The position numbers and the translations under genes are program-made. Positions 42,638-52,100 of a DNA stretch of 64,000 nucleotides are shown piece after piece. The notes under the pieces were generated by a model that saw only the letters and a program-made list of their open reading frames with translations, had not been told where the DNA came from and did not search any database. Origin of the DNA: Erythrobacter sp. KY5 (GTDB lineage: Bacteria > Pseudomonadota > Alphaproteobacteria > Sphingomonadales > Sphingomonadaceae); contig NZ_CP021912.1 of the NCBI RefSeq assembly GCF_003264115.1, positions 1 through 64,000 on the forward strand, in the 5' to 3' direction. The stretch's first letter is position 1; each line of letters begins with the position of its first letter.

Positions 42638-43840
42638 ATGGCCGTTATCCCCTCGCCTACCACACCGACCGATTCCGCTCACACGGAAGTTGTGGCCGAT
42701 CTCTCGCTTGCACTGCGCCATCCCGGCGTGCCTGTCGATCGCGAGATGCTCGAAGCCTATGTAAATGCGGCTGCGCCGAATTCGATTCGAGCGCTCCGGC
42801 AGGATATAGAGGCATTCGATCTGTGGTGTCGGCGCGTGGGGCTTGCGACCTTCCCTGCAACGCCGAAGCAGGTGGCGGATTGGCTGAAGCACCGTGCTGG
42901 CGAAGGCGCCGCACCCGCCTCGCTGGTGCGGTACAAAGCGTCGCTCGCCAAAGCACACCGTCTGCTTAAGCTCGACGATCCGACCAAGCACGAGCTGTGC
43001 CGTCTCGCCATCGCCGCACATCGCCGTGCGGTCGGTTCGAGGCAAAAGCAGGCGCGACCGCTGCGATTCCGCGGCGCGGTCAAGGATCCGGTCCAGGACA
43101 CGCCGCGCGGCATCCATGTCCGCGCTATCCTTGATGCGTGCGATGACACACCGACAGGACTGCGGAATCGGGCGTTGCTCTCGACCGCCTATGATACTGG
43201 GCTGCGCGCAAGCGAATTGATCGCGGTCGACGTAGCAGACCTGCTCGAGGCGCTCGATCCCGACGCGCGGCTCCTCGCAATCGATCGCCACAAGGGCGAC
43301 CAGGAGGGAGCAGGCGCGACTGCCTATCTTTCCCCGCGCAGCGTGAAGGCGATCAATGCCTGGCTCAAGGCAGCGGAGATCAAGGACGGGCCGATTTTCA
43401 GGCGCGTGATCGTGCGGCGTTACGCCGCGCGCCCCGCGCGCAAAGCGATGAAACCCTCACAACTCTCGGGTCGCGCGCTATGGGATCCGCGAAAGTTCGT
43501 CGGACAAGACGCGGTCGCGGCGCGGGTTGAGCATCATGTCGGCGAGAAAGCGCTGCATCCGGGTTCAATCACTCCGATGTTCCGGAAGATGATCGCAGCG
43601 GCAATTGACGCGGGCGCGTTCGGTGACCTCGATAAAGAGCAGGCGCAAGAGCTCGTGAACGGGTTCAGCGCGCATTCGACGCGGGTTGGGTTGAATCAAG
43701 ATCTGTTCGCAGTGGGGGAGACACTTGCAGGGATCATGGATGCTCTGCGATGGAAATCGCCGAAAATGCCGCTCGCGTATAATCGCAATCTGGCGGCCGA
43801 AGCGGGCGCTGCTGGACGGCTCCTATCGAAGCTGGATTAA
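42638..43840 (+). CDS. Tyrosine recombinase/site-specific integrase
   Basis: A 400-aa integrase. The N-terminal SAM-like domain ends near residue 130, and the catalytic domain has the first arginine in YDTGLRASELIAVDV, HSTRVG (His-x-x-Arg), the aromatic position in ALRWKSPKM and the nucleophile tyrosine in PLAYNR. The catalytic set is complete. The ATG at 42638 is preferred; an ATG at 42509 would add 43 atypical residues. Together with the serine recombinase, it suggests earlier nested insertions into the transposon. Confidence 0.88.
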   Translation: MAVIPSPTTPTDSAHTEVVADLSLALRHPGVPVDREMLEAYVNAAAPNSIRALRQDIEAFDLWCRRVGLATFPATPKQVADWLKHRAGEGAAPASLVRYKASLAKAHRLLKLDDPTKHELCRLAIAAHRRAVGSRQKQARPLRFRGAVKDPVQDTPRGIHVRAILDACDDTPTGLRNRALLSTAYDTGLRASELIAVDVADLLEALDPDARLLAIDRHKGDQEGAGATAYLSPRSVKAINAWLKAAEIKDGPIFRRVIVRRYAARPARKAMKPSQLSGRALWDPRKFVGQDAVAARVEHHVGEKALHPGSITPMFRKMIAAAIDAGAFGDLDKEQAQELVNGFSAHSTRVGLNQDLFAVGETLAGIMDALRWKSPKMPLAYNRNLAAEAGAAGRLLSKLD

Positions 43841-44290
43841 TCCGGTTCTCGCAAATAGAGTCACCGGGCTGGCGAGGTTGTTTCCGCCAGTTGAGGGATT
43901 AACTGAACGCCATGCGGATAAATTCTGACGAATCGCTCAAGGTAGCCCGTCGCGTGTTTGAACGCTTCGATCGGAGCTGGACTGAAGTCCGCAAGCATGC
44001 AGTCCGGAGAGATGGCGTCCTCGTCGTAAACAGCTCTAAGGCTCCATCAAAAAAGTAGCGCCATCATCTGCCTTGGGGTGGAAAGCTCAAGGTCTGATAT
44101 TGGTCGCCGGGAATAAAGAGGCGGACATGGCCGCGATGGCAAAAGCTGGGCCGATAGCGGACCGTCAGGTTCCGCCTAACCGAGGGTGAAAGCAGACATT
44201 CCGCTCACGACCCATTCGGGGACATTGGCTGGGAGCGATACTGGATGGCAGAAATCTCGCACATTCAGGTGCGAGAACCGCTCTCTTAAC
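43841..44290. other. Gene-free region between integrase and metal-resistance island
   Basis: About 450 bp without a supported gene. It contains GTGGAAAGC and GTGAAAGCAGACATT-type stretches often seen as decayed spacer in sphingomonads, but no reading frame with known similarity. It could hold the attachment site of the tyrosine recombinase, which I cannot locate from one copy. I see no CRISPR repeats or tRNA. Confidence 0.4.
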
Positions 44291-44731
44291 TCACAGCGGT
44301 TTAAGGCGCTCGTGCTTATCAGTCTCGCATTCAGAGTGGTCATTGATCGCCGCCATAACCTGGCATCCGCCGACTTTACCGCCCCTGCAATTCTCGATCA
44401 TGCGTTTCAGCTCGCGTTCCAGAGCCTCTAGCTGTGCCAGCCGCTTTTGAACTTCGGCAAGTTGCTTCTGAGCGATTGTGTCAACTGCCGAGCAGTCTTG
44501 GTCTGGTTCAGTCTGCAATCCAATCAAGTCTTTGATTGCGTCCATCGAAAAGCCGAGTTCGCGGGCATGCCTCACAAATGAGAGGCGTTCCACATCGACG
44601 CTGCCATAGAGCCTTTGCCCACTTGCGCTACGGTCTGGCGTGCCCATCAAGCCGATACTTTCGTAATATCGAATGGTGGTCACCTTGACCTTTGCCGCAC
44701 TTGAAAGACGGCCAATTGTCATTGGTTTCAT
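44291..44731 (-). CDS. MerR-family heavy-metal-responsive regulator
   Basis: A 146-aa regulator. The N-terminal winged helix IGRLSSAAKVKVTTIRYYES is standard MerR. A dimerisation helix follows, with cysteines at residues 80, 115, 123 and 135. The spacing of C80, C115 (ENCRGG) and C123 (GGCQVMAA) is close to that of the three metal-binding cysteines of mercury-type MerR. It is divergent from the metal resistance operon and likely activates it by twisting the 19-bp spacer of the neighbouring promoter. The exact metal (Hg, Zn, Cd, Co) is uncertain. Confidence 0.88.
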   Translation of the reverse strand: MKPMTIGRLSSAAKVKVTTIRYYESIGLMGTPDRSASGQRLYGSVDVERLSFVRHARELGFSMDAIKDLIGLQTEPDQDCSAVDTIAQKQLAEVQKRLAQLEALERELKRMIENCRGGKVGGCQVMAAINDHSECETDKHERLKPL

Positions 44732-44751
44732 ATGAGTGTGCTTTTCCCACT

Positions 44752-44782
44752 TGCCCCTACAGTCGCTGTAGACTGTATCACT
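44752..44782 (+). promoter_or_regulatory. MerR-type promoter with central dyad
   Basis: TTGCCC (44752-44757) and TATCAC (44777-44782) are 19 bp apart, the over-long spacing typical of MerR-regulated promoters. The spacer contains the perfect dyad CTACAG-TCG-CTGTAG at 44758-44772. It reads toward the ICMT and Czc operon, 32 bp before the first start codon. Confidence 0.75.
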
Positions 44783-44813
44783 TGACTCGAATCACAATCA
44801 AGCGAGTTGAAAA

Positions 44814-45305
44814 ATGCCTCGAACCCAGATTTCAGAGCGATCCAAGAAACAGAAAAAGCTGTATTTCCCGCCCCTGATGCAGTTCGCGTTCTATGGCCTT
44901 GCTGGCTATATTCTGGCGACAAACCTGCCCGCGCTTGCTTACGGATCAGTGCCTCTCTTTTGGCTATCGGTTCCCGTCATTGCAGTTGGAGCGCTGGTGC
45001 TTTTCTTGGCGGTTCGATCGTTTGGGAAAGCGAACACAACGGTAAATCCGATTACGCCTGAGCAAGCCGAGCAACTCGTTACAACAGGCCTCTATCGCTT
45101 TACCCGAAACCCGATGTATCTGGGTATGCTGCTCGTGCTTGTGGGTGGAGCCTTGGCCCTCCAAAACCTCGCAGCATTCAGCGGGCCAATTCTCTACGCC
45201 CTCTCTATCACGCTCATCCAGATAATCCCTGAAGAGCGAGTTCTGGAGCAGAATTTCGGAAGCGCATTTACAGCCTACCGCAACCAGACGCGGCGCTGGT
45301 TGTAG
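44814..45305 (+). CDS. ICMT-like integral-membrane methyltransferase (first copy)
   Basis: A 163-aa membrane protein of the isoprenylcysteine carboxyl methyltransferase family. It shows four or so hydrophobic segments, and the SAM-binding signature GLYRFTRNPMYLGMLL near residue 95, ending in EERVLEQNFGSAFTAYRNQTRRW. Such proteins often accompany metal-resistance and thioredoxin genes in bacteria; the methyl acceptor is unknown. It is first in the MerR-controlled operon. Confidence 0.85.
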   Translation: MPRTQISERSKKQKKLYFPPLMQFAFYGLAGYILATNLPALAYGSVPLFWLSVPVIAVGALVLFLAVRSFGKANTTVNPITPEQAEQLVTTGLYRFTRNPMYLGMLLVLVGGALALQNLAAFSGPILYALSITLIQIIPEERVLEQNFGSAFTAYRNQTRRWL

Positions 45306-45316
45306 GAGTGCTGCAC

Positions 45317-45889
45317 ATGATTGACCTGCCTTCATGGGTCGCTTGGGGTTTGTTCGGATTAGCGGCCAGCTCGATTTGCGCGATAATCGGGCTCTCCATT
45401 TTTGCGGTCTTGAGCGGAAAGTTTCAGTTCTTCCCTCCCCCTTCAGGGGACAGTTGGCAGCACCGCACCTTCATGGCGCTGTTTCGCCTGTTCCTTTACC
45501 CATTGCTGGCCCTTTCCCTTCTCGACTTTGAGTCTGTGGCTCCCGCTGATGCCTTGCTCCAATATACTGTGGGCCTCGCACTGTTGGTTGTAGGCTTTGC
45601 TCTGGCATTCTGGATTACGTTCCAGATGGGCTGGCGCAATGCATTTGGCGAAAAGCACGGTCTGAAAACCACTGGTTGGTTCAGCATAAGCAGGAACCCT
45701 GTCTACGTTGCGACATGGGTTGGCATGATTGGTTGGGGCCTGCTCGCCAACACCTTGCTTGTCTGGATATTATTGACGCTCTGGGCGGCCATGTATTTGC
45801 TCGCTCCTATCTTCGAAGAGCCATGGCTGGAGCAGCAATACGGTCAGGACTATTTGGACTATAAACGCCAGACAAGGCGGTTCCTGTGA
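45317..45889 (+). CDS. ICMT-like integral-membrane methyltransferase (second copy)
   Basis: A 190-aa paralogue-like protein with about five hydrophobic segments. It carries GWFSISRNPVYVATWVGM and the end EEPWLEQQYGQDYLDYKRQTRRF, the same two family blocks as its upstream neighbour. The ATG at 45317 has a TAGGAG site 8 nt upstream. The two ICMT-like genes are only distantly similar, so tandem duplication, if any, is old. Confidence 0.82.
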   Translation: MIDLPSWVAWGLFGLAASSICAIIGLSIFAVLSGKFQFFPPPSGDSWQHRTFMALFRLFLYPLLALSLLDFESVAPADALLQYTVGLALLVVGFALAFWITFQMGWRNAFGEKHGLKTTGWFSISRNPVYVATWVGMIGWGLLANTLLVWILLTLWAAMYLLAPIFEEPWLEQQYGQDYLDYKRQTRRFL

Positions 45890-46296
45890 TCAGCAATCTT
45901 CGTCGGATCTTGGGCAGCGTTTACCCTTCTTTTGCAGGATGCATTTTTCTCGCGCTCGGAATAGCAACTCTCATTCAGCCGGAAATCATGAGCTACTATG
46001 CGATTGGGCTCGACCAGCCATCTGCCCGGGTGGCTATGCGCGCCATGATCGGAGGCGGCGAGATAGGTATCGGCGTTGTGCTGATCCTTGGGGGGCGCAT
46101 CAACCTCTCTTTGCGTCAGCTTAGTCTGATTGCTGCCGCAATTTTTATCTGCGTGGGATTAAGCAGAGTTGCGGCTGTTTTCATGGAGGGCGCTGATCTG
46201 CTTGCCGTCCAACCGCTGCGTGAAGCTCTTATCGAGATATTGCTTGGCGGCATAGGGCTATGGGCGGCGCGTGGATTGGAGCACGATCAACTATGA
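45886..46296 (+). CDS. Small membrane protein, DUF4345-like
   Basis: A 136-aa protein with four hydrophobic segments, PEIMSYYAIGL, a glycine-rich loop (MIGGGEIGIGVVLI), and LREALIEILLGGIGLW. It looks like DUF4345-type proteins. The GTG start overlaps the previous stop by GTGA, so it is coupled to the second ICMT-like gene. No catalytic motif is visible. Confidence 0.6.
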   Translation: MISNLRRILGSVYPSFAGCIFLALGIATLIQPEIMSYYAIGLDQPSARVAMRAMIGGGEIGIGVVLILGGRINLSLRQLSLIAAAIFICVGLSRVAAVFMEGADLLAVQPLREALIEILLGGIGLWAARGLEHDQL

Positions 46297-46718
46297 GCAT
46301 TTTCAGCCATCCAAGTTCCATGATTGATATAAACTTGTACAAATCTTCACGTGTTTCTAAGATGTTCGCTGAAGTGACACGCAAGATTTTGCCTTTTCTC
46401 GCCGTATTTGCGATCCTTTTCGGCAGCGTGCTGTCCCTCCCGGACGTGCATGCCGGGGAAGGTGAAAGCTTCGCTCATGCAGCCGATCATATCTATGCGC
46501 ATGGCGCGGACCATTTTGATACGAACGATGCAACACCAGACCATGATGGACAGGACCATTCGGCCACGCACCACCACAATTGCAGTTTTAGTCTCGCTGA
46601 CACCAGCATGCTCCTGCGATCACCTTTCTGGAGTTCGGATAACCTGAGGGGCCCGCTTGCCACGTCATCGCTCGCCTCCCGTGCTCCCCCAGTCCTGATA
46701 CAGCCTCCCAGAGCCTGA
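46293..46718 (+). CDS. Exported histidine-rich metal-binding protein (predicted)
   Basis: A 141-aa protein. A signal-like helix (LPFLAVFAILFGSVLSL) is followed by a His/Asp-rich stretch (HAADHIYAHGADHFD, DHDGQDHSATHHHNC). Such proteins often serve as periplasmic metal buffers beside czc genes. The ATG at 46293 overlaps the previous stop (ATGA); a second ATG at 46362 gives a cleaner signal peptide. I do not know a named family for it. Confidence 0.6.
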   Translation: MSIFSHPSSMIDINLYKSSRVSKMFAEVTRKILPFLAVFAILFGSVLSLPDVHAGEGESFAHAADHIYAHGADHFDTNDATPDHDGQDHSATHHHNCSFSLADTSMLLRSPFWSSDNLRGPLATSSLASRAPPVLIQPPRA

Positions 46719-46781
46719 CCGACAATCATTTGCGAGCTCGCTTTCGAGCGCGCTTGATTGGTTTCAGTCAGGAGATAAGAA

Positions 46782-48020
46782 ATGCGGTGCATTGCACTGG
46801 CCGCGGCCTTGATTGCCGTGTGTACGGGTTTGCCGATATCGGCACAGGAAACAATCACTCTCGATGAAGCGCTCGCCAGAGCGGGCGTTGACGGTCAAGA
46901 GGGTACAAGTTCGAACAGCAATCCGCGCGTCTACGGCCCGCAAGCGGAAGCAGAAGCCGCGCGTGCGGCTATCGACCAGGCGCGGCTTCGGCCTAACCCT
47001 TCGCTGTCGTTCGAGGTGGAAGACATTGCAGGTTCCGGTGCATTTTCCGGCCTGCGCTCTTCCGAATATACTCTGGCGATCGGCCAGGAGCTTGAACTCG
47101 GCGGCAAACGAAGGGCGCGCATCGCGAGCGCACAGGCATCGGCCGACTTCACCGGCTTGCAGAGCGACCTCGCCCTGTCGCAACTCGCGCTGGGCGTTCG
47201 TGAGCGATATGTCGAAGCTGTCGCCGCAGGCCAGCGCCTCGTCCTGGCGCTCGAAATCGTCGAACGGAACCGTGAGCTGGCCCGGATCGCCAATGTGCTT
47301 GTCGAGGTCGGGCGGGAGCCGCCGCTGCGTGCCATGCGCGCCCGTGCAGCGCTTGCAGAAGCGGAAGCTGAGCTGCAGGCTGCACAAGCTGCCGATCTAG
47401 CGGCACGTCAGGCGCTCGCGGCTCTTTGGGTGTCCGGCCGGCCCAACCCGGTTGTATCAAACGTCTTTCCTGATTTAGCGCCGCCGCTCGCTCCGCTGGG
47501 TTCCGAAGATCCCTTGCAGCTGCGCATTGCGGATGCGCGAACCAGCTTTGCTGAGGCCGAAATTGCGCGTGAACGCTCGCTCGGCGTTCCCGACCCCACG
47601 CTGTCGGCAGGCGTGCGCCGATTTCAGGAAAGCAACGATCAAGCCTTCATTGTCGGGATTTCCATTCCGCTGCCCTTCCGCAACCGTAACCAAGGCAACA
47701 TCGCGGCCGCTGAAGCGCAATACCGCGCGGCAAGCGCGAGCGAGGCGATAGCCGAGGCGGACTACCGCGTGGAGTTCGAGCGGACGCGAACGCTGTATCT
47801 GGCCGCCGAAACGCGGGTGGAGACCCTTTCCAGCGCATCCCTGCCGCAGGCCGAGGAAGCACTCCGACTTGTCGAGATCGGATACCGCAATGGCCGGTTT
47901 CCGCTGATCGAAGTCCTAGCAGCTGCCGAAGCGCGCGACGCCATTCGTGAAAATCTGATTCAGGCAGAAGAGTCCCGCGGCCTGCTCGCGGCGCGGCTCA
48001 TCTGGCTCACCGCACAGTGA
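46782..48020 (+). CDS. czcC: CzcC-type outer-membrane efflux protein
   Basis: A 412-aa TolC-family outer-membrane channel. It has a signal peptide (MRCIALAAALIAVCTGLPIS), then TLDEALARAG, and two coiled-coil repeats typical of the family with LRPNPSLSFEVED early in each. The ribosome site AGGAG lies 8 nt upstream. It overlaps czcB by the GTGA/TGA junction region, and the order CBA is the standard one for HME-RND operons. Confidence 0.9.
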   Translation: MRCIALAAALIAVCTGLPISAQETITLDEALARAGVDGQEGTSSNSNPRVYGPQAEAEAARAAIDQARLRPNPSLSFEVEDIAGSGAFSGLRSSEYTLAIGQELELGGKRRARIASAQASADFTGLQSDLALSQLALGVRERYVEAVAAGQRLVLALEIVERNRELARIANVLVEVGREPPLRAMRARAALAEAEAELQAAQAADLAARQALAALWVSGRPNPVVSNVFPDLAPPLAPLGSEDPLQLRIADARTSFAEAEIARERSLGVPDPTLSAGVRRFQESNDQAFIVGISIPLPFRNRNQGNIAAAEAQYRAASASEAIAEADYRVEFERTRTLYLAAETRVETLSSASLPQAEEALRLVEIGYRNGRFPLIEVLAAAEARDAIRENLIQAEESRGLLAARLIWLTAQ

Positions 48021-48031
48021 GATCCCTTCCC

Positions 48032-49195
48032 ATGAAACGTAACTATCTTATCGCAATAGTCGGCATCCTTGTTCTGGCGGCCGTATCTGCTTGGGCCTTC
48101 TGGCCGTCAGGGTCTGCCGACCACTCCGAAGAAGGACAGAGCGAAGAGGAAGGCGGAGCAAAAACCGACGGTTCCGAAGGCGCTTTGCAAATTAGCGAAG
48201 AGCAAATCGCGGCTTCCTCCATCGAAATCGAAGCTGTTCAGTTTGGTGCTGTTACAGAGATCGTATTCTCCGCAACTGTCGCAGCCGCGCCCAACGCGAG
48301 CGCGCGAATCGATGCACGTGCCTCGGGGGTCGTGCAGAGCGTGAACAAGATGCTTGGCGATTATGTCAGGCAGGGGGAGGTGATCGCGCTGATCGAGAGC
48401 GCTGATGCTGCCGGACTGGCTGCGCAGGTCGCTACCGCGCGTGCGCGGGTCAATGAACTGTCTGCGCTCTACGACCGCGAAAAGCGGCTGTTCGAGGCCA
48501 ATGTGACGGCCCGGCAGGATCTCGAAGCGGCGCGGGCCAATCTGCAAGTGGCAAGATCGGAGCTGTCACGCGCACAAGCCGCATCCGCAGCTGCTGGTGT
48601 CAGCGGGGATGGACGTTCGCTGGCCGTGACGAGTCCGATTTCAGGGCAGATCACCAGCGCGCCGATCGTGCTCGGCTCCTACGTATCCGCTGGTGACGAA
48701 ATGTTCCAGATCGTGAACGCGAGCGGCTTGCAGGTGCAGGTCGCCTTGCCTGCCAGCGATGCTGCGAGAATTCGGCCGGGCGATGAAGCTACGTTGGAGC
48801 TCGGGCAGGACAGGGAGATCGGCGGACGTGTGCGCTCGATAACCCCCGCGCTCGATCCGGAAAGCCGAAGCGCCACCGCAGTTATTTCGCTCGCTGGAGC
48901 GGTCCCCGGATTGCAGCCAGGCGCATTCTTGCAGGCGCGCATCCGACCCTCAGGTGAAACCGATGCGACCTCGATCTCGGTGCCTGAATCCGCAGTTCAG
49001 ATGGTCGAAGGCCGTGAAGTCGTGTTCGTTCGCACGCGTACCGGCTTTCGGGCGACGCCTGTCGTGACGGGATCGCGCTCTGGAGGGCGCATCGTGATCG
49101 AGTCCGGATTGCAGAATGGCCAGCGGATCGCGACCGAAAACGCTTTCCTGCTCAAAGCCGAACTCGGAAAAGAGGAAGCCGAACATGGACATTGA
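48032..49195 (+). CDS. czcB: CzcB-type periplasmic adaptor
   Basis: A 387-aa membrane-fusion protein. It has an N-terminal anchor (YLIAIVGILVLAAVSAWAF), an acidic linker, the lipoyl/hairpin region starting ARASGVVQSVNKMLGDYVRQ, and beta-barrel domains around SPISGQITSAPIVLGSYVSA. I prefer the ATG at 48032; a GTG at 48017 overlapping the czcC stop is the alternative. czcA starts inside the end of this gene. Confidence 0.9.
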   Translation: MKRNYLIAIVGILVLAAVSAWAFWPSGSADHSEEGQSEEEGGAKTDGSEGALQISEEQIAASSIEIEAVQFGAVTEIVFSATVAAAPNASARIDARASGVVQSVNKMLGDYVRQGEVIALIESADAAGLAAQVATARARVNELSALYDREKRLFEANVTARQDLEAARANLQVARSELSRAQAASAAAGVSGDGRSLAVTSPISGQITSAPIVLGSYVSAGDEMFQIVNASGLQVQVALPASDAARIRPGDEATLELGQDREIGGRVRSITPALDPESRSATAVISLAGAVPGLQPGAFLQARIRPSGETDATSISVPESAVQMVEGREVVFVRTRTGFRATPVVTGSRSGGRIVIESGLQNGQRIATENAFLLKAELGKEEAEHGH

Positions 49196-52100
49196 TCGTT
49201 CTGAAAGCGGCTTCGAAAAAGAGGCCGACAGCAATGGCGGCCTGATTGGCGGCGTCCTTGACTGGTCGGTGCGCAACCGCTGGGCGGTCGTGCTTCTGGC
49301 ACTCGGCGTGGCGATCTGGGGTGCGTTCAATCTTGCGAAACTGCCGATTGATGCGGTGCCGGATATCACCAATGTTCAAGTACAGATCAACACCGAAGCA
49401 CCGGCGCTCTCGCCCCCACAGATCGAAACGCAGGTAACCTTCCCTGTCGAGACGGGCCTCGCCGGGATCGAGGGACTGGAAATGACCCGCTCGATCTCGC
49501 GCAATGGCTTTAGCCAGGTCACTGCGATCTTCGAGGAAGGCACGGATATCTATTTTGCGCGCTCGCAGGTGGAGGAACGGCTTGCCACGCTCGCCTCTTC
49601 GCTTCCTGCAGGTGCGGAGCCGTCGATGGGTCCGATTGCGACCGGTCTCGGCGAGGTGTTGATGTATACCATCGAATTCGAGCATCCGGGTGGAACGGAT
49701 GCTCCGAACGGCGGCGCCATTGGCTGGCAGAATGACGGCAGCTTTGTCACCGACCGGGGCGAGCGATTGGACACGGAGGTGGCGAGAGCCGCCTACCTGC
49801 GCACGGTGCAGGACTGGGTGGTCGCGCCGCTGATGCGCTCGGCCGACGGCGTCGCGGGCGTGGATTCGATCGGCGGCTTTGAAAAGCAATATCTGGTGCA
49901 GCCCGACCCGGATCGCCTGGGCGGCTACGGTGTTTCACTCGACCAGTTGATTACAGCGCTCGAAGCGGCGAACCAGGCGGAAGGCGCGAACTTCGTCGAA
50001 CGTGCCGGCGAAGCGCTCCTGGCCCGTGTCGATTCCCGGCTGAATTCGGTAGAAGACATCGAGCAGGCGGTGGTGACGACCCGCGAAGGCGTGCCGATCC
50101 GCGTAGGCGATGTTGCCACAGTCGAGGTTGGCGGTGACCTTCGCACAGGGGCCGCCTCGCTCAACGGCGATGAAGCGGTCGTCGGAACTGTCCTGATGCG
50201 AGCGGGCGAGAACAGCCGAACCGTTGCCGCTGGCGCAGCTGACAGGCTTGAGGAAGTTCGTGCATCGCTGCCTGCCGGAGTGGTGGCTGAGATTGTCTAC
50301 AATCGGTCCACGTTGGTCGATGCGACCATCGCTACGGTTCGCAACAATCTGGTCGAGGGCGCCTTGCTTGTCATCGTCGTCCTGTTCCTGCTGCTCGGAA
50401 ACATCCGCGCTGCCATCATTGCCGCACTGGTCATTCCTCTTTCGATGCTGATGGCAGCAATCGGGATGAACCGGCTTGGCGTATCGGGCAACCTGATGAG
50501 CCTTGGCGCGCTCGATTTCGGCCTGATCGTCGATGGCGCCGTCATCATTGTCGAGAACAGTATCGCCCGCCTCGCCCATAGGCAGGAGCTTGAAGGACGC
50601 TTGCTGACGCTGCGTGAACGCCTCGCGGAGACCCGCGCAGCAGCGCATGAGATGATCAAGCCGACCGTTTACGGTCAGGCGATCATCTTTCTGGTCTTTG
50701 CGCCTCTTCTCACCTTCACCGGTGTGGAAGGCAAAACCTTCACGCCCATGGCCATCACCGTCATGCTTGCCTTGGCTTCGGCTTTCATCCTGTCACTGAC
50801 ATTTGTCCCGGCGATGATCGCTCTCTTGCTGAACAAGAAAATCAACGAGAAAGAAGTGAAGACAATTCGCGTGGCAAAAGATCGCTATGGTCCATTGCTG
50901 CGCAAGGCCCTGGCCCGTCCTTGGCCGGTCATCGGCACCGGCGTCGGCGTATTTGCACTTGCAGCGCTGGTCTTCAGCTTCATCGGCAGCGAATTTACGC
51001 CGCAACTCGATGAGCGTGATCTGGCAGTGCAGTCATTGCGTATACCTTCCACCCCATTGGAGCAGTCGCTCGCCATGCAGCGCCAGGTCGAGGCGCGCCT
51101 CACACAATTCCCTCAGGTTGAGCTGGTGTTTTCTCGCACCGGCACGGCCGAGGTCGCAACCGATCCCATGCCGCCGAACATCTCGGATGCCTATTTGATC
51201 CTCAAGCCACGCGAGGAATGGCCCGATCCCTCGCTGTCCAAGGATGAACTCGTAAGCGAGATGGAAGAGGCTCTCGGTGGTCTTATCGGCAATCTCTACG
51301 AGTTCAGCCAGCCCATCGAGTTGCGCTTCAACGAGCTCATCGCAGGCGTTCGCGGCGATGTGGCGGTCAAGCTGTACGGAGATGATCTGACCGCCATGAC
51401 TTCGGCTGCAAACGAGGTCGCCGCCGTGCTGCGCGGCGTCGAAGGCGCAGCCGACGTGAAGGTCCAGCAGGTCTCTGGCTTCCCGACACTCGATATCGCC
51501 TTCGACCGGCCTACTATCGCGCGCTACGGGCTAAGCGTCGAGGACGTGGCGCAGTCCGTTGCCATCGCGCTTGGCGGTCGCAACGCCGGCCTCGTGTTCG
51601 AAGGCGACCGCCGGTTCGATGTCGTCGTCAGATTGTCAGATGCCAATCGCAACGATTTCGACCAGCTCGGCACCTTACCGATTGTCCTCCCGAATGGTGG
51701 GAGCATTCCGCTTAGAGCCGTGGCCCAATTCGAGGTCATCGATGGGCTGGCCGAGGTCCGGCGCGAACAGGGGCGAAGACTGGTCATCGTATCCGCCAAT
51801 GTGCGGGAGCGTGATCTTGGCTCATTTGTCGAGCAGGCCCAGTCCGAAGTGGCCGCAAACGTCGATCTGCCATCCGCGTCGTTTATCGAATGGGGCGGGC
51901 AGTATCAGAACCTGCAGCAAGCGCAGCAACGTCTACTGATCGTGGTTCCGCTCGCCTTCGCGGTCATCCTGCTGCTGCTCTACATGGCGGTTGGCGGATG
52001 GGTCTCGGCGTTAGCGGTGTTCAGCGCGATTCCGATGGCACTGGCTGGCGGTGTCTTCTTCCTGGCCCTGAGAGGCATGCCATTCTCGATCTCGGCAGCG

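Noticed and set aside
43841-44290. Possible tRNA or attachment site next to the tyrosine recombinase
   Set aside because: No cloverleaf or repeated core sequence could be recognised with a single copy in view.
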